Source of the DNA: Chamaecyparis obtusa | Lineage: Eukaryota > Streptophyta > Pinopsida > Cupressales > Cupressaceae | Length of the DNA stretch: 64,000 nucleotides | NCBI GenBank assembly: GCA_027943335.1 | Contig: BSBK01006431.1 | Span: 498,501 to 562,500 of the forward strand | Direction: 5' to 3' | Part shown: one piece after another, positions 24,271-35,310 of the stretch | Position numbering within the stretch: position 1 is the stretch's first letter | How the letters are laid out: each line of letters starts with the position of its first letter | Made by a program: the position numbers and the translations under genes | The notes under the pieces: generated by a model | Told to the model about the DNA's origin: nothing | The model's input: only the letters and a program-made list of their open reading frames with translations | Database searches by the model: none

Positions 24271-24583
24271 CATTACCCTCTGCCATGTTACTCTCATCAT
24301 CAGCCAAAAGGATAGGCATGACCTTTTCTTGCATCTCTTTCCTCTGAACTTGGAATGAACCAATGTCAGTGTCAACAAAACAATTCATGGTATCCTTTTC
24401 ATTCTCCTCAGTCATGTGTGGAGTTCTAGCTTCCCTTGACACCTTCACCTTCTCTCCTTCAATGTCAAAAGTGGCAAAAGATAGGTCACATTGAATACTT
24501 CCTCCCATAGAGGCACTCCACTTTCTAGATAACAACATTCCATATTGAGGAGGAATGTCAACTACAAGAACACTCATAGTCAA

Positions 24584-25249
24584 CTATTTATCAGGAAATG
24601 TAGCTAATTTATAAGGCAGAGCCTTAATGGTACCAATAATCGGCACTTCTCTTGAGTCCATAGCTTGGCATCTCCCATGAGGTGTATCAACCTTCAGTCC
24701 TAATGATTTCATGATCTCTGCATGCATAACAGTGTTTGATGCTCCTGAATCAATCATGCAGTTCTTCAATATTTTATCATCAATCACAAGGGACAAAAAG
24801 AAAGGATCAACTGTCCCTACTGCATTGTTTACAAGATTTGTATCCAAGAAGATTTGAGGGATCTTAGAAACAATTTCTTCACTCTTACTGTCAGGTGTGT
24901 CTTCCAAGGAAGCCACATGTTTGTCATTTCTACTCATTTCTTGGATTCCTACAGAAGAAACACCACTTACCCAATTCAAGGCCTTGACCTTGTGTTCTTC
25001 TATTCTCATCATTTCCAAAAGTGGAACCTTGACAGTGATCTGTGAAAGCAACTTAGACATATCTATTGGAACATACTTCTGGCTATTCATGTCTTCTTCA
25101 AAAAAAGTGACAACTTTATCTTTTGTGGACTCAGATTTTTCCTTGAAAGAGGATTCCTCTTCCTTTTGAAAGGCAGGAATAACCACATCTGATGTCTTTG
25201 CTTTGTTCCTAGGTGCTGTAACAGGCATAATTTTATTTTTTACCGTCAC
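24584..25249 (-). pseudogene. Gypsy aspartic protease region
   Basis: Retropepsin-like: FFLSLVIDDKILKNCMIDSGASNTVM holds the DSGA active site at about 24755, and LGLKVDT with a later GTIKALPY follow. A TAG at 24584 ends the stretch, and the next ORF continues in the same frame with protease-like VVDIPPQYGMLLSRKW. It would cut the Gag-Pol polyprotein. Confidence 0.85.
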
Positions 25250-25312
25250 TTGGTCAGCAACACAAGCACCCTTTCCCTTTTCTTCATGTTGTTGTATACT
25301 ATTTTCTGTCCT

Positions 25313-27400
25313 TTAGATGAACATACTACCTTGTTTACCAGTTGCATTTCCAACTGTCCTATTTCTCAAATTGTAATTGGTTCTAGCTTGAGTGACCATG
25401 TCTGTAGTGATTTGAGCAATTTCTTCATCTGATGGTCTTCTTAAAGAAACTTGCTCCTCACCCCTTACTGCACCACATCCAACATCATCAAACTCTTCTT
25501 CTTCTTCATCAGTAAAGTCAGCATCATCCCACGCATGTGAAGAAGTCATACCACATCCTTCCTTATCATACTACTCCTCACCTTCTTGATTATCAGGTAA
25601 ATTCAAAGAAATGACACAATGCTCTGGACTATGAGGAGATTGACAAACGACACACCATGGAACCTCATCAGCTAAATTCCTTGAATTTCTCTGTAAAGGA
25701 TCAGGGATCCTTCCATCAGGCCTTTCTTGCTTGGTTGGGAAAATGGGCTTTCCATCTTTCCACTGAGTGTTGTAGGTATAATTTTGCATTCTTGGTTGTC
25801 TGCTAAAGTTGTTTGGAGCTAACCTCTCCATAGTCACAACTCTATTGTTTCCCTTTTCTCCAGGCTTTAAACCTTCCAAAGCCTTTAAAATCTATTTTAG
25901 ATTGCTATCCTCTTTGGGTTTAGAGTCAACAGACCTTCCCATTTCTTTCTTACTCTGCATTTGAGGCCTGCAATCATCTCTTCTTCCTATCTTCCCTGAT
26001 ATTCTTCTATTGCTCTCTATGTTGATGGCCAATTTGTAAGACTCCCCAAGACTTCTAGGGTTCTTATCTCTCAAGAGATATCCCATCTTTGCATCAAAGG
26101 CATTCAAGTATGTCACAAGACACACCCTGTCATCTAATCTGATAACCTGCAAGAGCCTATGCATGGCCTTTTGGAACCTTATGTTAAATTCAAGGACCTC
26201 TTCATTCTGATTTTTCTTTATATTATTGAATTCATTTAGGATAAAACCCTCATTTGTTTTATCTCCATAATGTTCCTTAAAGAAATTTTTGAATTCATTC
26301 CATGACCCTATACTAGCATGGGGTAACCCTCTAAACCAATCCCTAGCATCCTCAATTAGGGATTGCACAAATAGTTTCATTATAACATCATCAGGCTCTA
26401 CATTATAATCATTTATTACATCTATGAAATTTTTTAGATGTTCTTCACATGTGATGACATTATTTCTAGTAAATTTAGGAAGCTTTTTTCTAATCTCATC
26501 AGGGATTACATTAGGATAGCCAGAAATACCAAAGAAGGTAAGTTGTTTGTACCTTTCATGAATAGGAGCTCCATGCAGTGGATCCATTCCTTGAGATGTA
26601 GACATTCTTGTGTTTGAACCATCAGGAACCCTAGCAGCACCCGGTACACCATTTGCTTGAGTTGCATTGTTACCCTGATTTCCACCTTGTCCTAAAAAGG
26701 AAGCAACAACATTTGAAGGTCCTGGAGCATGCTTGAGAAAATCAATCTTCTTTCTGATTTTTGCAGCAGAAGCCTCCAACTCAGCTTTCTCTAGTTCTTT
26801 GTCCAATATCTCTTTCTTCCTTCTTGCTATCTCAAGGTCTAAATCTAATCTCAGTCCTAGATTTGATGTTCTATCAACAACAGCTTGTTCATTGATCTGA
26901 ACTCCAATGGCCTTCTGCTTTCCTTTATCCTTTGGTCTAGTTTCCTCATGTGTCCTCTGCACAATAGGCTATTCCTCTACCCTCTCAAACTCTGGGACAA
27001 AATTAATTGCCTCCAAATCTAGCAATTGCCTCTTTAGCTGATCAGCCCTGATCATAGCTTGTCTTACTTTTTCTTCTTTTTCTTTATCTCTTCGCTGCCT
27101 AATGGCAAGCTGCTCTTGAACTTTTCTCTCTAATTCATAAACCTCTTCAAAGATCTCCTCAGATTCTGGGAGTGTGGTCTGAGACTCATCATCTCCCACT
27201 TGAGTTTCATCTTCATACTGATTTAGTCCCAAGTCAACAACAACCTCTTCATATTCTGAATTGTCTTCTTCTTGACTAGGCCTAGCTTGGGTTTCTTGTC
27301 TGGTATCTTTCTTGTTTCTCCAAGTGTGAGAAACATCTCTTCTTTTCTTTCCTCCCCTTGTCTGACTAGGCCCAGAAGTCCCTGGAATACCTTCTTCCAT
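25313..27400 (-). pseudogene. Gypsy gag (broken)
   Basis: Four same-frame blocks separated by stops at 26969, 25892, 25571 and 25313. There is a charged coiled-coil N-terminus (Glu/Arg/Gln-rich, 27400-26800), then a retrotransposon gag domain (about 26500-26100) with LFVQSLIEDARDWFRGLPH and FKNFFKEHYG, then a basic region and a small Cys/His motif CVVCQSPHSPEHC at about 25640. That motif has three residues before the His instead of four, so it is not a standard knuckle. Gag and pol share one frame, as in single-ORF elements. Confidence 0.88.
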
Positions 27401-27636
27401 TACATCTTCAGAATGCTACTTTCTCCAAGACCTAGTAGCTTTATAACTCATTCTACAAAATAAATCACTGACCAGTATTGCTACCAAGATTTTTGAGTCG
27501 CCACCCAAGTGTATTGGGAATATTACAATGAAATTTCTTCACTCAAGAAATACTCAAATGAGTTAGAGAGACAAGGGACAAGAACAACCCTATTTTCCAA
27601 TGATGACCTACTGGTTAAGATGAACATGTATAACAC

Positions 27637-27655
27637 TTCCCCAGTAGAGTCACCA
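27637..27655 (-). promoter_or_regulatory. Gypsy primer-binding site
   Basis: Minus strand TGGTGACTCTACTGGGGAA, three bases inside the right LTR. It differs from the initiator-Met type used by the Copia elements here and fits the tRNA-Arg-like site of Tat/Ogre elements. Confidence 0.8.
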
Positions 27656-27658
27656 TCT

Positions 27659-30365
27659 TGTTGGTGTCCAAAATGATGCTTATGCTCTAACAGGCTGCCA
27701 GTATACCCTCAAATGGATTTTAGGAATGGTTAACTCCAAAATGTTATGAGGTCTTAGGGTGATTGGACCAACTATAGGGACAAGACTTCCCTCTTCTGCT
27801 TCTGGCTCTGCAAAACCAAGGTGGGTGCACCTAACCTAGTATAAAATATGCTTCATACACCAAGAACTAGGCTTGAATAATAGATAATAGGATAGTAAGA
27901 AAGTGCTAAGTGTTAACCACACACTCATTGACTCTCCATTACTATGGGTAGAACCACACACAACCAAATACTGAAAACTTAAGGAATGGTTCTTAATTTA
28001 TGCTTTTGAGATCATAACAACAACAATCAGTATTTGTTGATAATGAGATAATCATTTAGGCCAGTGCCTCGTCCATTGGGAAAGATCTCCTAGAACAAGA
28101 ATGCTACACACACCAGACAATAGCTGAGATTCAAAGCCATAAACACACCTACAATCCCCTTTACTACTTATAAGATATCCTTACATAGACAATTAGATAG
28201 ATCTATGTCCCATCTAAAGCATCATTTCATCTAATCTTGGATTAGAACTTAAGAATGGATACATACACATAAAACAATATGCAGAGAACTAGAAAGTTCA
28301 GAACCTATCTAAGTTGACACAAAGGAGAGATAAGAGTCATGTATTTGCATTAAGTATGAAGAATCCTTAAGTATAAACAATCAAACCAGAGGTGTCAAGC
28401 TTGCAAATTATAGCTTAGACCTACAACTTTTTCTCTACTATCAACAAAATACCAAATGCCAAAATGTTACAGTCCTGACTGGGCAGAAGACTCACAATCG
28501 AAAAAGTTTTAAAATCTAACTCCCAATAACCTTAAATGACCACAGAAAATCCCTTTATACTAGGGTTACAAAGCAAGCGTAATGATCATTTGAAATTCAA
28601 AATCACCTAACCCCACCGAGGAATTAACACAGACAAGACAGGGGTTAGGCCGCAGCATGCAAGCTCAAATAGTCTAATTTCAACATCTAACTAGCCCTGT
28701 ACTAGTCCAAGTACCAAATTACCATCAAACCCTAAGAAATCTAGCCAAAATGATCTCTACAACACACATCAGGGTACTATTTCATTTATTCCCTCACAGC
28801 AAGGCACTCCTCTATAATGATCATGGCGACCAAGACCACATTGGATCGGCGGAGTAGATAAGTTTCACCAACTCGGGCCCTTCCTGTCGTTAATTTTGGT
28901 CCTTTGCAGTCACTGGAAACGTTCAAAAATTCAAATCTGTAGGCAACGACTATATTCATGGTGCCAGAAGTGAATCGGCGGTCATCATTCAAAATCAGAT
29001 TAACAATAAGTCACGACTGTTGATCTTATAACTCTCGCGGGCTTTAAGATCTTCACTTCACCCTAGACAGCATCGACGACTGTCGCTAGAGTGCCAAGTT
29101 AACTTCCTCGCACCTCATCTCAATGGTGATACGATGGCCACAAGATTTGCCAGCCCTTTAATCACTTTAGAAACCCAGCGACCCCACTTAATAACTCCGC
29201 AACTGTGATACCATTAGTGGTCGCATGATCACATAACTCAGAAATTGGGCTATGCGAACATGCGACAAGCATCCACATCGGCACCATGTCACCACCTCAG
29301 ACCAATCGGAAGACCCCACCTTGGCCTGCTCGATGCCACATGTCAACACACCATTCGCTGCAACCACTGAGTATCAACACTGGACCCACGCCCAAATCAA
29401 CACTAGATCGAACAACGGTCGCATGATCGTAAGGGAGAGGAATATTCCTCATGATCATGCAGCAACTGTAGATCTCTCGCAAAGTCATTCTGCTTAAGAA
29501 AATTCTGGGCCCACCATCTAGCGACTACGCGACTGTGGAAAACTTAACCGCCAGCCAAGTCGCCAGATGCTAGGGACTTAACCGCTAGGATTCAATGACT
29601 GAGAGAAGACCGCAAGTTGCCAGGTCACCAGAAGAAGACCAACCGCCAGGCAACCGAACATCACCACCGCCATGGACACGTGTCGATCGATCGCATGATT
29701 GCATAGCCAAAAACTGGGCTATGCGACAGCCAACCCAAAGCCGCCAGATGTCACACCACCAAACTGCAACCACCCCCTGCGAATAACCGGGACTCACGTG
29801 GACAGATGGCAAGCAGTTGCATGATCACATGTCAAAAAAGTCTGACATGCGGCCATGTGACAGCCAATAGGAACATGCCATCTGTCACCCCTCTGACACT
29901 GTCAGGTCCCACTTAGCCTTTGAAAATTTAGGTCCCACCACTCATCGCACCTGCGCACTTAGAGGGAAAGCCAGCAAATAGGGAACTAGTGTGAGGTCAA
30001 AAACACAAAATGTTTTCAATGAAAGAGGATCGAAAAAAAACAAAGTTTCTGACACGTCAACAAGTAAGCGCACAAAGCTGGAAGACAAAGGGTCGAAAAC
30101 AATGCAGGTTATCGGTAAAGGATCGAAAACATCATGGATTTTTGAAAATACTGTGGGTTTTTGACACTGTGGCAGAATTTTAAAGTTTGCTTCCCGCGGA
30201 CCTCAAAATTTTAAAAACTTTCTGGGTTTTGCACATTAGCAGACGCTACTTGGACAGGAGCAAGGTGACAACACTAAAGAGCACAAGGCAGGACATTTGA
30301 TAAACACTTGCAGGGGAGAGGCCAATTTCATGAGATTTTGCAATGACTGGAAAAATGGCCTAACA
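27659..30365 (-). repeat. 5' LTR of the Gypsy element
   Basis: 2707 bp, partner of 17922-20636, with mostly C/T and G/A differences between the two. It is expected to carry the element promoter and poly-A signal. Confidence 0.93.
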
Positions 30366-33300
30366 CAATCAACCATTTTTACTCATACAATTTCAAATAT
30401 TATCTAATAAGAAAAATACTTGTTTGAAAGAAATGAAGTAGGTTTTTGAAGCATAGACAAAAAGATTAGACAAAAAACATTGAGCACCAACCTAGTCATT
30501 AACATGGTGTTTGCTTGAAGTTGTATGAAGTTGATATGGCAGCATAGGTGGTAGCTAGGTTCTATTTTTTGTGAACCTCTCTCTATGCATTTTGTCACTT
30601 TTAGCTCCCTAAGATTTTTGTATCTCAACTTGACAAAATATCTACCATTGCAAGCTTATAAGCTTTTTATTTTTCAAATGTGACATTTTTTTGCTGCATA
30701 GTACCTTCAAACAAAAGGGTACCTTGAAATCAAGGTAGTCTATTTTCTCAAAGCTCTATCTTTGTTCAAAGGTTGTTACCAATTTTTTTCTTTAGATAAA
30801 CTATAATATTTTGAGTGTCCTAAATTTTTAACTCATTATTGTGAGATCGCCCATTTTATTGTCTTTTGAACCTTCTCAATATTTAAGTAATTCACTTTAC
30901 TTGTTCCTCCATGTTCTCATCCTACACATTATCATTATCTAAGCTCTCTTAACCCCTTTTATTCTCCGCTCTCTTATCCATTAAATTCTTCCCCACATGT
31001 ACATCTTCCTTTTTTCCTATTTTTTGATGAAAATAAATAATATTTTCTTTTCTTTCATTTGGTTTTTCCTCACCTAAATAAGTTCTAAACTGTCTAAGAT
31101 CACATCGTACAAAATAATCATATATTGGGTTAGAAGATTCAAATGTTTATAATGTTTAACATTATTGTAACCAAGAAGCATTTCCATTCTTTTGGTTTTA
31201 TTTTAGACCTATTTTCATAAGGCACATCCACATAAGCCTCCATAAGTTTGGTATGGGGATCCTCATAATAATTTCAACCAATTCTTAATATATTTATTAT
31301 ATATCTATTACATCTATGTGCTTGATGAAAATATTCCCTTATAGCTTGGGAGGATAAGAAATGTAATAGTTTTATGTACTTCAATGATCCATTACATCTT
31401 TCATTTACTTTTATGATGGTAACCTCGTTCTCATAAAATGATGAGCACAATCTTACAATAATTGATCTATTTAATAAAATAATATAATGGTAAAATATGT
31501 GTTTCCTTCTTATAATTATGAAGGATCCTCATAAGCAGTTTCTCTTAGACTACCCATAATTTTTTTAAAATTTTTTTTAATTACAAATATTAATGAATAA
31601 AATACCTTCCATTTTTAAGTTCATGTGGCATAATAATTATTGAAAAGATAATTAAGAAAGGAGCTGCCAAAAATAAAAAACTTATTTCTAAGTGATTAAA
31701 TTATATGCCAACTACAAAGACACATATAATAGAACCAATAAAAAAATTGATATTTTTAAATAAAAATAAAAATAAAAATATAATTAGTAATGAGGTTACA
31801 AAATAAAATCATGTTCAAAATGCCTAGATGTTACAATATAAAGAAACCATAAATATGTAAACAATATAAAGACATCATAATATATCTCTTTTAGAATGAA
31901 AACCCAAAGCTCTCCAAATTCAATTCATAATTACACCTCCTTGGTGGAATTAATGGAGATGGTATCCCAATAAATAATCTCCACGATAAAATTTCCATCA
32001 AGATATTCATTTAATGAGAACCAAATTAAACATGCATGCCATTTATTTAACTCACTACCTCACAAGGGAAACAAAAATATAACGATGCTTATAATAGTTT
32101 AAAACTCATTTCAAGCATACATAATAATGTGAAAAATGAAATAGTTATATAATTTGTATAGCTAAGAGAAAAATTAATTCGTATGATTGATCATCCATAA
32201 TAATGAATTTAAATTCAATTAAAATATGATGAAAAGAAAATATAAAAATGTCTTTTCATTTATCATAAGTTGAATAATTTATATTATTAGAAAATATCAT
32301 TAAAATTTTACAATAAAATATATTAATATTATTAGTTCCTTTCAAAGAAAAGAATACCAATATATCTATTGGATAAAATTTATTTTATTTATTTAGACAA
32401 TCATCATCATCATCATGATGTATTCTAAATATAAATTTTTTTATTTAATATTATTTATCTATTTTTCTATTTGTTCACATTAGTAATACCTAGTCTGTAA
32501 ATAAAATTATTATTTAAATTATTACATATTGAATACATAAAATTATTGCACTAACATTTGAACTATATGAATAATGTAATCTTCAAACATCAACTCAAGA
32601 CTCAAATTTCAACTCTATTAATGTTTGTTGTTGATTGAATGACATTGAACATTATTATAGTCATCATGATAGTCTTTTTATATTGTGGTTTGGTAGGGAA
32701 AATTAATATGAATACTAATTACACATTCAACAAAATCCTCTTCTATAAATTGTGTTCAATAAAATCTCTTTCAATAAATTGTATTAAATTGATGTTTGAA
32801 TTATTGATTTAAAAAGATTGACTTACACTAAACATAATTATGCGCTAAATATACTTAATTATATCATTGTAATAACTACATCACATTTATTGAAATAATA
32901 TACCATCGTCTAACCTCAAATGATTCTATTGGTGAAAAAAATAACCCTAAATAAACAATGTCATCTACAATTAATGATTCACAACTACTACAATAGCACA
33001 CTATTTATGCAATGTAATAGTCACTAATCTTCATTACAACTAAGATTCTAAATATCAAATCACAAATATTAATCAACCTTATTGATAAAAAATATCATTC
33101 AAAATCATATGTTAACATATTATTTAATGGTTATATCTCCATTAAATACGCAAACTAATTGATAAAGGAAACTAAATCCAAGATAAAATATATCTTCTCT
33201 TATTAACTAATTCACTTTAATTCTTAATTGAATATTTTATTCTCTTATTAGCTACTTCACTTTAATCCTTATTTCATTAATCAACCACTCAAAAATCAAA

Positions 33301-33803
33301 TGTTGTCATAGACAAAGACATTACAATTATCTCAGTAACACATAGAAATATTCGGAAGAAAATTAATGACAAGACAATGACCTTCCAATTATTACCAACA
33401 CAAATACAAATGTGTACATAAATGTCAGACGACCTGAGTGTAGACCCTGCTTGTTCACACTTACGGTATCGCGTGAAGTATAAAACTCTCTTCTAAGTTA
33501 AATGGATCTCTGTAATTTGATGAGATAAAACAATAAATCTATTGATCAAAATTTTCTATTAGTAGATTATGTAGTTAAAATCTTTCATCTCGTTTCAATG
33601 TGAACATTTCTTTTAAAGTCTGGGATCCTCCGACAGTTTTGTGGTCGTAAATTATTCCAACTTAACACGTCTTGACCGAAATATTCGGTAAATTTGAAAC
33701 CTGGCCGTTCCATCCTTTTCAATATTGTGCAGAACTTTGTCCTACTGTTCATGATTTCTCTGTGGGGATCAAAGTAAAGGCAAGCAGAAAAAAGTAGGAT
33801 AGG
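30366..33803. other. AT-rich intergenic DNA upstream of the ankyrin gene
   Basis: No ORF of note and no repeat end found. There is a short ATC microsatellite at about 32401-32418. The last 400 bp are less AT-rich and probably hold the promoter of the ankyrin gene. Confidence 0.6.
33479..33485 (+). promoter_or_regulatory. Candidate TATA box of the ankyrin gene
   Basis: TATAAAA about 320 bp upstream of the ATG at 33804, in the GC-richer stretch next to the gene. Position and motif fit, but the 5' UTR would be long, and no transcript evidence is available. Confidence 0.35.
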
Positions 33804-35310
33804 ATGAATAAGGAACTATTTCGTGCTTTGGAAACTGGTCATGTTGAGGCCATTAAAATTTTACATAAACAGAACTCGCGTGTTCTGCTTGACATTACTT
33901 TCGAGGGAGATACTCCTCTGCACATTGCTGCAAGGGAGGGTCATCTGGGTATTGTTCAGTGGATTCTTCTAGTGAAACCCTCTTTCATTGGAGCTCAAAA
34001 TAAAGATGAGAATACGCCTCTCCACGAAGCTGCTAAATACGGTAATCCAGAAGTGGTCAGAATTCTCCTTCAGCACAAACAGAGTTCAGCCTACCATTAC
34101 AATAAGTTCAGAGAGACTGCTATGATAATTGCTTCCAAGTACGGCCACGTAGAAACAGTCGAGCTTTTGTGGGAAGCTAAGGAATACAACGACGCATGCG
34201 AAACGCAGCAATCTCTTAGATTGGCAGCGTACGGGGCAAGGGCAGGTAAATATGAGCATCCTTTTTAAACGTGAAATCATGAATATTATGTTTGTGTTTT
34301 AATCTGTTTTTGAAGATGAATGATTTTGAGTAAATGTATTAATAATCACGTATTCTAAAATATAAAACTTCCGCGTCATAAGAAATGATGTGGAGATATC
34401 TGGGTAGACAAAAATCAGGTAGTAATATTTATTTTTTAATGTTTCTGTTTTTTTTTGGTTTTGCTGTCGATTAACTGTTGACAACTTATTGTAGTTAGGG
34501 TTTCAAAATAGGGATTTCTGATTCCTTCGAAATCTATTATATAATGTTAATCAAATATTTTTCATTTGATATAAAACCCTAAAACATTTAAAAAGATAAT
34601 AAAAGAAAAAAAAGAGTTTGCAGATAGCATGAAATATATTGACTATTATGGTCTGTGAGGCAGATATAGTGAAGGTGATAATGGGCAAGCCCATCAAACC
34701 CCGACCGTTGATATTCCATTGTCCATTACATGTTCGGCTGGAAAAATATGCAGGTAATCTACACATTATTTGTTCAAGTTGAATTAAATAGTAATTGCAT
34801 GAAATAATTGCATAAATATGCTGATTTCACGTAACGAAATCTGAGGCAGATGTAGCGAAGGCCATGCTTCGTGACAGCATCAAACGCACTCTGCTCGATG
34901 TTTTCCGCGATGATATTGAAAATAGAGGGGCGGCCCCGAATCTGCATGCAGCCGTCCATGGAGGAAATGTTGAGATTGTAGAGGATATGTTGGATTCTCC
35001 TGCATGGAATAACGAGTTAATGATAGAGAAGGATGAGTGTGGAAGGTGTGCAATACATATAGCAGCCATGAAAGGAAGTTGGAACATAATAAATGAATTT
35101 ATGCGCAGATGGCCAGACTGTGCCCAAATCTGGAGTTCAGAACATAAGTCTGTTCTACACTTCGCTGTGGAATATAATCAATTTGAGATTGTGCGCAATC
35201 TACTGTTAAATGAACGACCTGAGAAAGTAGCGCAGTTGGTGAGCCTTGACCATGACCTTTCTCATAATACAGCATTGCATTTCGCAGCGAAAGGTGGAGT
35301 GGATCCACAG
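33804..35310 (+). CDS. Ankyrin-repeat protein, three visible exons, 3' end not found
   Basis: Exons by splice signals are 33804-34245 (donor GCAG/GTAAAT), 34664-34753 (acceptor GGCAG, donor GCAG/GTAATC) and 34850-35310 (acceptor GGCAG, donor CACAG/GTTTGA). The first two introns are phase 1 and the third is phase 0, and the joined frame stays open. Exon 1 has three ankyrin repeats (DTPLHIAAREGHLGIVQW, ENTPLHEAAKYGNPEVVRIL, ETAMIIASKYGHVETVELL). Exon 3 has about four (NLHAAVHGGNVEIVEDML, CAIHIAAMKGSWNII, SVLHFAVEYNQFEIVRNLL, NTALHFAAKGG). Plant proteins of this style (ACD6/ITN1-like) end in a PGG membrane domain, which I do not find; the rest may lie beyond a long intron, or the gene may be truncated. 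The ATG is chosen because repeats begin right after it. The exact function is unknown. Confidence 0.75.

Larger units (their letters stand above)
17922..30365 (-). mobile_element. Full-length Gypsy (Tat/Ogre-like) LTR retrotransposon
   Basis: 12444 bp. LTRs are 17922-20636 (2715 bp) and 27659-30365 (2707 bp), both starting TGTTGGTGTCC; the right one ends CTAACA, the left CTAATA. The PBS next to the right LTR reads TGGTGACTCTACTGGGGAA, the type seen in Tat/Ogre elements. Gag, protease, RNase H, RT, a second RNase H and integrase follow on the minus strand in one frame from 27400 to 21653, then shifted by one frame to 20782. Flanks are CAAAA and CAATC, so the target duplication is not clean. 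About a dozen in-frame stops make it inactive. Confidence 0.93.

Noticed and set aside
20645..27400. Endogenous pararetrovirus (Caulimoviridae-like) as the source of RT/RNase H
   Set aside because: Integrase, long LTRs, a PBS and a PPT place it with LTR retrotransposons; no movement-protein-like sequence was seen.
32400..32420. ATC microsatellite as a functional repeat
   Set aside because: Only six units and no associated feature.
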